Position numbers and translations under genes: made by a program. Shown here one piece after another: positions 34,988 to 43,148 of a stretch of DNA of 64,000 nt. How positions within the stretch are numbered: position 1 is the stretch's first letter; each line of letters opens with the position of its first letter. The stretch is from the NCBI GenBank assembly GCA_034440355.1, contig JAWXBY010000179.1, forward strand, positions 1-64,000, written 5' to 3'. The DNA comes from SZUA-430 sp034440355 (lineage in GTDB: Bacteria > Pseudomonadota > Alphaproteobacteria > Micropepsales > Micropepsaceae). The notes below the pieces were generated by a model. It was not told where the DNA came from and searched no databases. It saw nothing but the letters and a program-made list of their open reading frames with translations.

Positions 34988-35590
34988 GTGCGCGTGGGCA
35001 CGATCGTATCGGTGCATGACGTTGATGGCTCGCGGAAGCTCGTGCGGCTGGCTGTCGATTTCGGCGACGCCGTCCGCAATGTCGTTGCCGGGTTGAAAGG
35101 CGAGCGTGCCGATGTCGGTGCGCTTGCCGGGCGGCAAGCGCTGTTCGTCGTTAACATGGCGCCGCGGACGATGGCGGGTGTCGTGTCCGAGGCGATGCTG
35201 TTCGATATCGGTTATGCCGACGGGATTACACCGGTGCTCGCGGTGCCTGAGGCGGTCGTGCCGAACGGCGTGCGGGCGGGTTTAGTCGAGTGCGACGGCG
35301 AAGCAGTGGGTTTCGCCGGTCTCGCAATCCGTCACGGCGATGTTCGCCGACGGTTTGTCGTGCGTCGCGCAGGTTTCAGCGAAAGCGAGCGCGGCTTGCA
35401 GGAAGTCTTCCGCTTCGACGGCCTCCGTGCAGGCCGAGCCGTCGCTCAGCTGCGCCACGAAGCGGCGTGTCAGTTCGGGTTTGATCGGCCGGCCCTTGAT
35501 GGGGCGGAGGGGTTCGTAACCGGCCTTGGGTACGGCGACGCGGCGGTCACGGGCGACAGCGGGCATTGCACACAACCTTCAACTGAGTAG
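34988..35590 (+). CDS. tRNA-binding (EMAP/CsaA-type OB-fold) protein; ends look disturbed
   Basis: The frame encodes an OB-fold tRNA-binding domain: IDVRVGTIVSVHDVDGSRKLVRLAVDFGD through GRQALFVVNMAPRTMAGVVSEAMLFDIGYADG to PEAVVPNGVRAG, as in CsaA and the C-terminal domain of some methionyl-tRNA synthetases. The family's start (KSQITIDDLAKIDVRVG) runs back to about 34931, but there is no ATG, GTG or TTG there; GTG at 34988 is the first standard start and cuts the domain. Family members usually stop right after NGVRAG; here the frame runs on 100 residues antisense to 35282-35566. One extra T at 35281-35283 would explain this. An ATT start at 34931 is possible. Confidence 0.6.
   Translation: MRVGTIVSVHDVDGSRKLVRLAVDFGDAVRNVVAGLKGERADVGALAGRQALFVVNMAPRTMAGVVSEAMLFDIGYADGITPVLAVPEAVVPNGVRAGLVECDGEAVGFAGLAIRHGDVRRRFVVRRAGFSESERGLQEVFRFDGLRAGRAVAQLRHEAACQFGFDRPALDGAEGFVTGLGYGDAAVTGDSGHCTQPSTE
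35282..35566 (-). CDS. Small DUF5961-like cytoplasmic protein
   Basis: This 94-residue protein has balanced composition and a conserved-looking tail (AVTDCETGETHCFAVALD) and middle (VEAEDFLQAALAFAETCA). This pattern resembles DUF5961, small proteins in which the final DCETG...CF stretch is a hallmark; the assignment is by eye. The ATG at 35566 is preferred to the TTG at 35575 because a GAAGG lies nine bases upstream. The stop TAA coincides with where the tRNA-binding gene on the other strand would be expected to end. This supports the idea that this is the real gene here and the forward frame is a read-through. Confidence 0.6.
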   Translation of the reverse strand: MPAVARDRRVAVPKAGYEPLRPIKGRPIKPELTRRFVAQLSDGSACTEAVEAEDFLQAALAFAETCATHDKPSANIAVTDCETGETHCFAVALD

Positions 35591-35621
35591 CCTGAAGCCC
35601 GACAGCAACGCGGCGGGACTC

Positions 35622-36179
35622 ATGGCGGACAAGCGAATCACTTCGCGTACGAAAGTCTACATTACGCGAATCGGCGTGCGAGACTGGCTGGTGGCGGTCG
35701 ATAGTCAGAAGGCGGCGCTGAAGGCCTGGGACGTTCGCCGGGACCTGTTTGGCGAGGGGGCGGCGCGTGTAACCGACGATCCCACGCACGTGAAATTGGC
35801 CATGCGGACGCCCGGGGTGCCCGTGGCCGCGCCGGGGCAGGCGACCCTGCCGCTGGAGGGCGGGAGCAAGGAGCGGAAGAAGGCCAGGGCCGCGCCGCCG
35901 GAAAAGCCCTCGAATGTCGTCGCCTTTCCGGCGCATCGCCGGTCGGATGTTGAACGGCCTAAGCCGCCTGCGAAGCCCGTTGCCGATCGTTCCAAGCTCG
36001 AAGCGGCGGAGCGGGAATTGCGGGAGTTCGAGCGTGAGGCGCCGAAGGGGCGTGCTGCGATCGAGAAGCGCTTGCGTGCGGTGCAAAGTGAGCTGGACGC
36101 TTTTGACGGCGAGACCGGTCGGCGGCGTGAGCGGTTGGCCAAGCGGGTGGAGCGGGAGCGCGCGGCGCTGGACGACTGA
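35622..36179 (+). CDS. Unrecognised cytoplasmic protein with C-terminal coiled coil
   Basis: This protein of 185 residues has three parts. The N-terminal 60 residues (KRITSRTKVYITRIGVRDWLVAVDSQKAALKAWDV...) form a compact basic domain. A Pro/Ala-rich linker covers about 65-125. A charged helix at about 130-185 (KLEAAERELREFEREAPKGR...) has heptad spacing. It has no signal peptide. Basic content and the domain order suggest a nucleic-acid-binding or scaffold role, but no family is recognised. The ATG at 35622 is preceded by GGCGGGACTC. Confidence 0.68.
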   Translation: MADKRITSRTKVYITRIGVRDWLVAVDSQKAALKAWDVRRDLFGEGAARVTDDPTHVKLAMRTPGVPVAAPGQATLPLEGGSKERKKARAAPPEKPSNVVAFPAHRRSDVERPKPPAKPVADRSKLEAAERELREFEREAPKGRAAIEKRLRAVQSELDAFDGETGRRRERLAKRVERERAALDD

Positions 36180-36296
36180 CGGTTATTCGGTCGCAGGGGT
36201 GGTGTGCGTTGGCGCTCTTCCCTCATGCCGCGCTTGCGGGATTAATTCCGTGCAGATTGCGCGGTTCACGCGCGATCAGAAAAAGGATCACGAGAG

Positions 36297-36914
36297 ATGA
36301 AACGTCTTCCCGTTGCTTTCGCCGCGGTCGTTGCCGCGTGCGTGCTGGTGCTCGCGGCGTGCGGGCCCGGCGGTCATGAGGCCGATGAAGCGGCCATCCG
36401 CGAAATCAATAAAGCCTGGCAGGACAAGATCGTCGCCAAAGACGCCGCGTCGATCGCGCAGAACTATGCCGAGGATGCGCAGTTCTTGCCCCCGAACGCT
36501 CCGAAGGCGGTCGGGCGCGAAGCGATCCAGAAAGGCTGGTCCGAGATGTTCGCGATCCCCGGCGTAGCGCTGACCTTTGAATCCGAGAAGATCGTGTTCG
36601 CCAAGAGCGGCGATCTGGCGGTCGACATTGCGACCTACAAGTTCTCGATGGGTGAGGGGGCAGCGATCGTCAACGACAGTGGCAAATCCGTCGTGACGTG
36701 GACGAAGCGCGACGGGAAGTGGCAGGTGTTGACCGACATGTTCTCAAGCGATTTGCCGGCCGCGCCGCCGCCAGCGCCTGCTGCAGCACCTGTGCCGGAT
36801 GTCGTGCCTGCGCCGGTCGACGGTGCAACGCCGCCGGCGACACCGGAAGGGACCACGCCCGCGCCGGCGACGCCCGCAACACCTGCGCCCGCGACGCCAC
36901 CGGGGACACCTTAA
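36297..36914 (+). CDS. SnoaL/DUF4440-like lipoprotein with Pro/Ala tail
   Basis: This 205-residue lipoprotein (signal VVAACVLVLAAC, lipobox LAAC) has an NTF2-like domain at about residues 28-150. ADEAAIREINKAWQDKIVAKDAASIAQNYAEDAQFLPPNAP is the DUF4440 opening, and GKSVVTWTKRDGKWQVLTDMFSSD the closing strand. Residues 152-205 are a Pro/Ala/Thr-rich tail with PAPATPATPAP-like wording, a likely wall-spanning spacer. Secreted DUF4440 lipoproteins have no defined substrate. A terminator-like hairpin follows at 36922-36955, so it is probably a single-gene transcript. Confidence 0.83.
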   Translation: MKRLPVAFAAVVAACVLVLAACGPGGHEADEAAIREINKAWQDKIVAKDAASIAQNYAEDAQFLPPNAPKAVGREAIQKGWSEMFAIPGVALTFESEKIVFAKSGDLAVDIATYKFSMGEGAAIVNDSGKSVVTWTKRDGKWQVLTDMFSSDLPAAPPPAPAAAPVPDVVPAPVDGATPPATPEGTTPAPATPATPAPATPPGTP

Positions 36915-36921
36915 CCGTCTG

Positions 36922-36955
36922 AGCGCCTCGTTCTCTTCGGTGAGAACGGGGCGCT
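36922..36955 (+). terminator. Hairpin terminator candidate
   Basis: A 14-base stem (AGCGCCTCGTTCTC with GAGAACGGGGCGCT, one G-T pair) closes a TTCGGT loop just after the SnoaL-like lipoprotein gene. The following TTTCAGTTT is a weak U-tract, so it may be a factor-assisted terminator. Confidence 0.55.
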
Positions 36956-37107
36956 TTCAGTTTGATGCGGTCATCTTTGTCGCGAAGTGTAACGCGCGGC
37001 TGATTTGCGCGAGCCAATTCGACGCAGTGCCTGTTCGCCGTGGCACTAATTCAGCGCGAGAGCGTTTAGCGCTGTGAGTTCCTCCAACAAAAATAGGCGA
37101 ACGACGG

Positions 37108-38085
37108 ATGAATCGCGGTTCAGCTTTGATTATTGCCTTGTCGCTGATGAGCGGTACGGCGGCGATGGCACAACCTGGTGGTCAAGGGGCGCCCGGTCCA
37201 CAGCCGTCTTGCGGTCAGCCCGGTCAGCCTGCGTGTCCTGCCGGTCAGCAGCCGGGTCAGCGACCCGATGGCGACCGCGGTGATCGTGGCGACCGCGGTG
37301 ATCGCGGCGACGGCCAGCCGGGTCAACCCACGCCGCGCGTGCCGGGCGGACCGGATGCGGATCGACCTGCTGCAGCGCCGCCTCCCGGTGCAACGTCTGA
37401 GCGTCCCGGTTTCAATCGCGACGGACGGCGTTGGTCGAGGGGCCAGCGCGTGCCGGCGCAGTATCGCGACAAGCGTTATATCGTGACGGATTGGCGCCGC
37501 AACAATTTGCGTCAGCCGCCGCGCGGCTATCAGTGGATCTGTCAGCCGGACGGGAATTGCTTCCTGGTCTCGCAGCGCAACGGCGAAATTCGCGAAACGC
37601 GCTTCCGCGACGACCGCGAGAACAATTGGCGCCGCCGCTATTCGCGTTCGTACACCTATAACGACGACGTCTATTACAGCGAATGCCGCGATCGTCCGGA
37701 TCCGGCCGGCGTTATCGCCGGCGGCATCATCGGTGGGTTGTTGGGCCGTGCGCTCGGCAACAACGACGGCGGCTCGACGGTGGCCGGCGTGATCATCGGC
37801 GGTGCGCTGGGCGCGACGCTGACGCGCGACATGGACTGCGACGATCGCAGTTATGCGTACAAGTCGTATTACAGCGCGTTGAACAGCGGTCGGGCCGGGA
37901 CGGTCTATCGCTGGAGCAATCCGCGCAACGGCCGCCGCGGTGAATTCCGCGTGCGCAGCTACTACTACGATCAGGACGGTTTCGCTTGCGCGAACTACCA
38001 GAACGTCACGTTCTACCCGAACCGCCGTCAGGTGCGCGGGCAGGCGTGCCGTCAGCCGAACGGCGCCTGGGTGTTCATCAGCTAG
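37108..38085 (+). CDS. Exported RcnB-like protein with glycine-zipper segment
   Basis: This 325-residue exported protein (signal peptide to about residue 22, AAMAQ) starts with a Gln/Gly/Pro-rich region containing GDR repeats. A RcnB-like domain follows at about 113-170 (VPAQYRDKRYIVTDWRRNNLRQPPRGYQW); RcnB relatives help control nickel and cobalt in E. coli, but role transfer is weak. A glycine-zipper stretch covers about 200-236 (VIAGGIIGGLLGRALGNN, then VAGVIIGGALGATLTRD), as in 17 kDa surface-antigen lipoproteins. A disulfide-rich C-terminal domain ends the chain. The fusion of these two exported families is notable. A strong terminator follows at 38108-38137. Confidence 0.82.
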   Translation: MNRGSALIIALSLMSGTAAMAQPGGQGAPGPQPSCGQPGQPACPAGQQPGQRPDGDRGDRGDRGDRGDGQPGQPTPRVPGGPDADRPAAAPPPGATSERPGFNRDGRRWSRGQRVPAQYRDKRYIVTDWRRNNLRQPPRGYQWICQPDGNCFLVSQRNGEIRETRFRDDRENNWRRRYSRSYTYNDDVYYSECRDRPDPAGVIAGGIIGGLLGRALGNNDGGSTVAGVIIGGALGATLTRDMDCDDRSYAYKSYYSALNSGRAGTVYRWSNPRNGRRGEFRVRSYYYDQDGFACANYQNVTFYPNRRQVRGQACRQPNGAWVFIS

Positions 38086-38107
38086 ATCGTTAGAATTGCT
38101 TGCCAAG

Positions 38108-38137
38108 CGGCGGCCCTCATCGGCCGCCGTTTTTTTT
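38108..38137 (+). terminator. Rho-independent terminator of the RcnB-like gene
   Basis: A perfect 8-bp GC stem (CGGCGGCC with GGCCGCCG) with a 6-base loop is followed by eight T residues, 23 bases after the stop codon. This is the most convincing intrinsic terminator in the window. Confidence 0.9.
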
Positions 38138-38245
38138 GTGCCCGGCATGGCCCGGGTTCGCCGCGAGGCGCCGAGAGGGCGGACAGGATCGCTCTTTCTT
38201 GGCTAGAGTCGGTGCGGTAACTTCGACTTCCGAGGGAGATGCACC

Positions 38246-39487
38246 ATGGACAGTATCGAGACGCCCGACATCGTCGTAGTCGGCGGCGGCATTGCGGGCG
38301 GCGCGTTTTCGGCGGTGATGGCGCGGGCGGGGCATTCGGTGTTGATGCTCGAGATCACGGAGCGGCACCGCGACGTCGTGCGCGGCGAGTGGCTGGCGCC
38401 GTGGGGCGTGATAGAGGCGCAGCGGCTTGGGCTTTACGATCTCTATCGGTCGCATGGCGCGCATCACTTGAAGCGTCACATCAGCTATGACGAGGACGTC
38501 GACCGTACCGAGGCGGAAGCCAAGGCGATGGCGTTCGAGGCGATTATTCCGGGCGGGCTTGGGCCGTTGACGATCGGACATCCGCGGTTGTGCGGAATTT
38601 TGGACGATGCCGCCGTCGCTGCAGGGGCGCGGTTTGTGCGCGGCGTGCGCAAGACGCATGTGACGCCGGGCGACCGGCCGACGGTGACGTTCGAGCATCA
38701 AGGCGTTGCGCATGAGATCAAACCGCGCCTCGTCGTTGCCGCCGACGGGCGGCATGGCAAGACGGTGCAGCAGATGGGGTTCAAGGTCGAAAGCGATCCG
38801 CCGCATCATTGGTTCTCAGGGATGCTTGTCGAGAACGCGCATGGATGGCCGGACGATCTGCAGTCGATCGGCGTTGCGGGCGACATGAACTACTTCATCT
38901 TTCCGCAGGGCGGCGGCAAGGCGCGGCTCTATCAAGGCGTGGCGCTGGATCAGAAGGCGCGCTTCATGGGCGATGATGCGCCGCAGCGGTTTGTCGAAGG
39001 ATTTCGACTTGCGTGCTTACCCGATGACGGCGCGGCGATCGTGGACTCCAAACCCGCGAGCCAGTGTTTCGTCTATCCGAACAACGACACGTGGATCGAC
39101 GTTCCCGTCGGGCCTGGTGTTATCGCGATCGGTGATGCGGCGGGACACAACGATCCGACGATCGGGCAGGGGCTTTCCGTCTCGCATCGCGACGTGCGCG
39201 TCGTGAGCGATATTTTGAACGCGAACAATGATTGGTCGCCGGCCGCACTTGCGCCGTACGCGGAGGAACGGCGTGAGCGGATGCGGCGGCTGCGGTTGTC
39301 GGGACGGTTGCCCGCGGTGCGTGACTGCGAGTTCGACGCGGCGGGACGAGCGCGGCGTGAGCGGCTGCGCGGGAAGTTCATGGTCGATCCGCTCATCACG
39401 GGGCTGGCGCTTGCGACGTTGATCGGACCGGAGAATGTGCCTGCAGAAATTTTCGACGCGCGGGCATTGGAAGCTGCGCTTGGCTAA
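38246..39487 (+). CDS. FAD-dependent monooxygenase-like oxidoreductase
   Basis: This protein of 413 residues opens with the Rossmann FAD motif DIVVVGGGIAGGAFSAVMARAGHSVLMLE (about 8-36). The middle strand-turn AADGRHG (about 167) and the C-terminal FAD motif VIAIGDAAGHNDPTIGQGLS (about 292-311) are the PHBH-fold landmarks of class A flavoprotein hydroxylases and geranylgeranyl reductase relatives. A substrate is not evident. GGGAGATGCACC precedes the ATG. The gene stands alone, with a terminator upstream and a clear intergenic region downstream. Confidence 0.88.
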   Translation: MDSIETPDIVVVGGGIAGGAFSAVMARAGHSVLMLEITERHRDVVRGEWLAPWGVIEAQRLGLYDLYRSHGAHHLKRHISYDEDVDRTEAEAKAMAFEAIIPGGLGPLTIGHPRLCGILDDAAVAAGARFVRGVRKTHVTPGDRPTVTFEHQGVAHEIKPRLVVAADGRHGKTVQQMGFKVESDPPHHWFSGMLVENAHGWPDDLQSIGVAGDMNYFIFPQGGGKARLYQGVALDQKARFMGDDAPQRFVEGFRLACLPDDGAAIVDSKPASQCFVYPNNDTWIDVPVGPGVIAIGDAAGHNDPTIGQGLSVSHRDVRVVSDILNANNDWSPAALAPYAEERRERMRRLRLSGRLPAVRDCEFDAAGRARRERLRGKFMVDPLITGLALATLIGPENVPAEIFDARALEAALG

Positions 39488-39708
39488 ATCGCCGTGCGGC
39501 CAGCCGGTTCCCGATAGTTCCGTGGGAACTTTATCCCCGCGGACGTGGAGTCTGCCCTGATCTCGCGGACTGGTTGTCGCCAGAGCACATGAGTGCGTTG
39601 TCTCTGCAACAACTGGGATCAACTCACAACTCGACGGAACGCATTCGCTGAAACAGGATTATGGTCGAGCGGTTGCGCGTAAAATTTTGAACTGGGGGGG
39701 TTCATCAC

Positions 39709-40773
39709 ATGACAATCAGAACAGTGCTGCTTGGTGCCGTCGCGTCTCTGGCATTGGCCGGATCGGCGAGCGCGGCGAATTTCCACGGCTGGTACGTCAG
39801 CTTGGAAGCGGGCGTGAATTTTGTCAGCGACGCGGATGTCGACAACGACACGATTGATCCGACGTTTCTTGGGGGCTTCCCGCCGACGACCGCGAGTTTC
39901 GACACCGGGTGGGCAGGCATGCTCTCCATGGGCCATTCGTGGGGTGACCTTCGCGCGGAAGTCGAACTCGCCTATCGCGCCAACGATCTCGAAAGCTTTA
40001 ACGTGCAAGGCACCGAGTTCAGCGGCGGCGTGTTCGAAGAATTCGCGGTGATGGGCAACCTTCTGTACGACTGGCGCCTGGGCGATCGCTGGTCGCTGTC
40101 GCTGGGCGGCGGCATCGGTATGGATCAGATCCATTACGACAACGAAAGCGGTTGGCACACCGTCCCCATCCGCGACGTGGAGTGGGTATTTGCCTGGCAA
40201 TTGATCGCCGGCTTCAACTACGAGATCGACAATCAGAATTCGCTGTTCGTGAACTATCGCTACTTCAACGCCGGCGATGCCGAGTTCACGGAAGTGGACG
40301 GGTTGGGCGATGTGCACAACGACTCGTATGACGACATCACGAAGCACGCGGTTACGATCGGCTGGCGGCACGACTTGATCGAGGATGAGACACCGGCCGA
40401 GCCGGCGCCGCCGGTGGAAGCATCACCGCCGCCACCGCCGCCGGTACGCAACTTCGTCATCTATTTCGACGCAGGCAAATGCAACCTGTCCGGCGAAGCG
40501 GACGCGGTGTTGAGCGAGGCGGCGTCGTCGGCGAAAGCGACGGGAAGCGCTTCGGTGCGCGTCGTCGGTCACACCGACACGGCGGGCGCGGGCGGCGCCA
40601 ACCAGAAGCTGTCCGAATGCCGTGCGGATGCCGCGAAGTCGAACCTGGTCAGCAAGGGTATTCCGGCCGGTTCGATCGCGGCCTCGGGCCGCGGCGAAGC
40701 TGAACCCGCGGTACAGGCCGGCGACGGTGTGCGCGAGCCGCAGAACAACCGCGTGGTCATCGACCTGCAGTAA
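39709..40773 (+). CDS. OmpA family outer-membrane protein (barrel plus OmpA-C)
   Basis: This protein of 354 residues has a signal peptide (SLALAGSASA), an eight-strand-like barrel (about 22-225), a Pro-rich linker (PAEPAPPVEASPPPPPP) and an OmpA-C peptidoglycan-binding domain (about 250-354). In the last, FVIYFDAGKCNLSGEADAVL, VRVVGHTDTAGAGGANQKLSECRADAAK and EPQNNRVVIDL match the conserved motif, including the Asp in GHTD. It should tether the outer membrane to the cell wall. The barrel is paralogous to the lone barrel at 24466-25107. A run of seven G (GGGGGGG) forms the ribosome site eight bases before the ATG. A bidirectional hairpin terminator follows. Confidence 0.93.
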   Translation: MTIRTVLLGAVASLALAGSASAANFHGWYVSLEAGVNFVSDADVDNDTIDPTFLGGFPPTTASFDTGWAGMLSMGHSWGDLRAEVELAYRANDLESFNVQGTEFSGGVFEEFAVMGNLLYDWRLGDRWSLSLGGGIGMDQIHYDNESGWHTVPIRDVEWVFAWQLIAGFNYEIDNQNSLFVNYRYFNAGDAEFTEVDGLGDVHNDSYDDITKHAVTIGWRHDLIEDETPAEPAPPVEASPPPPPPVRNFVIYFDAGKCNLSGEADAVLSEAASSAKATGSASVRVVGHTDTAGAGGANQKLSECRADAAKSNLVSKGIPAGSIAASGRGEAEPAVQAGDGVREPQNNRVVIDLQ

Positions 40774-40800
40774 GGCACGTTGTCGAACGTAGTGACGCTA

Positions 40801-40824
40801 AGGGCGGAGCGAAAGCTTCGCCCT
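40801..40824. terminator. Bidirectional terminator between convergent genes
   Basis: A 10-bp stem (AGGGCGGAGC with GCTTCGCCCT, one G-T pair) closes a GAAA tetraloop between the ends of the OmpA gene and the convergent metallo-beta-lactamase-fold gene. A T-rich ATCTTTT lies four bases downstream on the plus strand. Confidence 0.65.
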
Positions 40825-40840
40825 CAATCTTTTGCGCTGG

Positions 40841-41575
40841 TCAGGTGTAGCGCTTCGACGTCTTCTGATCGAAGTCGTTGGGCGCGGTCTTCTGCGCGCC
40901 GGCATATCCCGTCAGGCTGTCCGCCACGAAGGGGTTGGTCTGGCGTTCGCGACCGAAGGTGGATGTCGGGCCGTGTCCGGGGACGAACGTCATGTCGTCG
41001 CCCAGCGGCCAGAGTTTGCCGGTGATCGAGTCGATCAGTTGCTGGTGGTTGCCGCGCGGGAAGTCGGTGCGGCCGATCGAGCCTGCGAACAGAACGTCGC
41101 CGACGAAGGCGATCCTGGCTGCCCTGTTGTGGATCACGACGTGGCCGGGCGTGTGTCCCGGCGTGTGCGCGACGTCGAATTTAACGCCTTCGAGTTCGAG
41201 CGTGTCGCCGTCTTCCAGGTAGCGGTCCGGCGTGACGTTGCGGCCGCCCGTGATGCCGTAGCGGCGTGAACTGTCTTCGATCTGGTCCAGCCAGAACTGG
41301 TCGTCCCGGTGCGGGCCCTCGACAGCGACGCCGGTGCGTTGGCGCAGGTCGGCGGCGGCCCCCGCATGGTCCAGGTGGCCGTGGGTCAGCCAGATGCGTT
41401 TCAGCGTGAGGCCGAAATGGGCGAGGGCGCCCAGCAACTTGTCGATGTCGCCGCCGGGATCGACGAACGCGGCGTGCTTCGTCGCCGTGTCCCAGATGAG
41501 CGAGCAATTCTGCTGCAGCGGCGTGACCGGCACGATGCGGATTTGCAGTTTTGGCTCGGGCGCGTTCTGGCTCAT
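40841..41575 (-). CDS. Metallo-beta-lactamase-fold hydrolase, glyoxalase-II-like
   Basis: This 244-residue protein has the zinc motif THGHLDHAG (His65, His67, Asp69, His70). VAHTPGHTPGHVVIH supplies the third His, FVGDVLFAGSIGRTDFPRGN the bridging Asp, and FVPGHGPTSTFGRER the last His. This layout, with the SIGRTDFPxGN segment, is that of the glyoxalase-II/YcbL-like branch, which hydrolyses thioesters such as lactoylglutathione, although some members have unknown substrates. The ATG at 41575 opens right before the domain; an in-frame start at 42376 is antisense to the next gene and rejected. It converges with the OmpA gene. Confidence 0.92.
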   Translation of the reverse strand: MSQNAPEPKLQIRIVPVTPLQQNCSLIWDTATKHAAFVDPGGDIDKLLGALAHFGLTLKRIWLTHGHLDHAGAAADLRQRTGVAVEGPHRDDQFWLDQIEDSSRRYGITGGRNVTPDRYLEDGDTLELEGVKFDVAHTPGHTPGHVVIHNRAARIAFVGDVLFAGSIGRTDFPRGNHQQLIDSITGKLWPLGDDMTFVPGHGPTSTFGRERQTNPFVADSLTGYAGAQKTAPNDFDQKTSKRYT

Positions 41576-41722
41576 GCCACTTCGATGGCAATTTCCGACG
41601 GGTCGCGCAAGGCCGGGCGTCAACCCCACCGACATTGGTCGCGTCATTTCTTTGGGGCGGCGTGTAAGAGCCGCGGGTGACCGGAGACTATTTCTCCAAC
41701 GACGTTCGTTCTTGGGGGAGAG

Positions 41723-43141
41723 ATGGCGCGCATAGTTACTGCCGTTTTGGCCGCGCTTGCCGCAAGCGCGGCCCAGGCCGCGCCGCACAACGAAACGCCC
41801 TGCCACCTCGATGGATTCGAGACGCCGGTGAGGTGCGTGTCTGTCGCCGTACCGCTCGACTATGCGGTGCCCGAGGGCGCGCAGATCAGGGTCACTGCGG
41901 CGATCGTGCCGGCGACAACGGCGCGGCCGGCGGAGGATCCGTTGATCGTGCTTGCTGGGGGGCCGGGGCAGGCGGCGACCGGCATGGCGCCGTGGCTCGA
42001 CTCGGCGTTCAGACCGGCACGGCGTGCGCGCGACATCGTGCTCTTCGACATTCGCGGCACGGGGCTTTCGGGAAGGATCGATTGCGCGTTCTCGCTGACG
42101 GCGGCGTTTCGCGGCGCGGAGCAGGCGCGGCAGGACGGCGCCGCGTGCGCGGAGCGCTTCGGCGCCAGCGCCGCGTTCTTTTCGTCCCGCGAGATCGTCG
42201 AGGATCTCGAGCGGTTTCGGCGCGCGATGGGATATGCGCGCGTCAATTTTTGGGGTGGATCGTTCGGCACACGCATCGCGCAGCACTACACCCGCGCGTA
42301 TGGCGGGCATGTTCGTGCATCGGTTCTGGATGCCGCAACGCCTGTCGGTACGACGATTGTCGAAACGGCGCCTCAAACCGGGGAGGCCGCGCTCGCGCTT
42401 CTCTTCGCCGACTGCGCGCGCGACGCAGCCTGCAACGGCGCGTTTCCCAATCTCAAAACCGATCTGACGACTCTGATCGCGCGGGCGGAACGCGGCGAGA
42501 TTTCATATGAGGCGCCCGATCCGCGCGAAGGGCGGCTCAAGACCGGTTCGATCGACTGCGATGGTGTGGTGGTCCTCGTGCGCGGCGCGCTCTACGTCGG
42601 CATGACGCGTGCCCTCGTGCCTTACGCGATCAGCCAAGGGGCGCGGGGCGACGTGAAGCCGTTGTTGGCGCTTGGATCGGCGACGGCCGAATGGTCGGTC
42701 GAGACGATGTCGCTCGGCTCCATGCTCGGCATTATCTGCGCCGAGGATTGGGCGCAGGCCCGCAAGCTTGGGCCTGCGGCGGTGGAGCGGCCGTTCATGC
42801 GTCATTCCTTCTATCACTACTTCGAGGCCGCCTGTTCGGGATGGCCGGCGCGTGAACTGCCGGCGTCGATGTTCGCGCCGCTGTCCGCGAAGACGCCTGC
42901 GATGGTGATTTCGGGCGAGGCCGACCCGGTGACGCCGCCGTCGCTGGGTGCGGCTGCGTTGAAGCAATTCGCGGGCGGGGTGCATGTCGTCATTCCGCAT
43001 GCCTTCCATACGAACAGTTCGAATCCGTGCATCGCCGAGCTGATTGCGGCGTTTCTTGACGATCCGGCGCAGGGCGGGCGCGATCAGACTTGCGTGAAGC
43101 GCGTGGCGCCGCCGCGTTTCATCACGTCCCCGAACGCGTGA
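41723..43141 (+). CDS. Exported alpha/beta hydrolase (TAP-like)
   Basis: This 472-residue protein has a signal peptide (AALAASAAQA). The hydrolase core has the oxyanion region LAGGPGQAATG, the strand-loop VLFDIRGTGLSG, the nucleophile elbow GGSFGT near residue 180, the acid in VISGEADPVTPPS and the His in VIPHAFHTNSSNP near the C-terminus. The family includes proline iminopeptidases and Streptomyces TAP-type peptidases; many act on short peptides in the periplasm. It is a distant paralogue of the hydrolase at 9857-11863 but lacks its membrane tail. GGGGGAGAG precedes the ATG. The ABC operon begins seven bases later. Confidence 0.9.
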   Translation: MARIVTAVLAALAASAAQAAPHNETPCHLDGFETPVRCVSVAVPLDYAVPEGAQIRVTAAIVPATTARPAEDPLIVLAGGPGQAATGMAPWLDSAFRPARRARDIVLFDIRGTGLSGRIDCAFSLTAAFRGAEQARQDGAACAERFGASAAFFSSREIVEDLERFRRAMGYARVNFWGGSFGTRIAQHYTRAYGGHVRASVLDAATPVGTTIVETAPQTGEAALALLFADCARDAACNGAFPNLKTDLTTLIARAERGEISYEAPDPREGRLKTGSIDCDGVVVLVRGALYVGMTRALVPYAISQGARGDVKPLLALGSATAEWSVETMSLGSMLGIICAEDWAQARKLGPAAVERPFMRHSFYHYFEAACSGWPARELPASMFAPLSAKTPAMVISGEADPVTPPSLGAAALKQFAGGVHVVIPHAFHTNSSNPCIAELIAAFLDDPAQGGRDQTCVKRVAPPRFITSPNA

Positions 43142-43148
43142 GAGTTCG

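Noticed and set aside
37267..37314. GDR-encoding short repeats as a CRISPR-like or mobile array
   Set aside because: Units are in-frame codons with no spacers; they are a simple coding repeat.
39510..39530. AGTTCC/GGAACT inverted repeat and a GGAACTT box as an ECF-type promoter
   Set aside because: No matching -10 (CGTT-like) lies 16-17 bases downstream, and the stem is short.
40841..42376. Long 511-codon version of the metallo-beta-lactamase-fold gene
   Set aside because: Everything before the ATG at 41575 is low-complexity and antisense to the TAP-like hydrolase gene.
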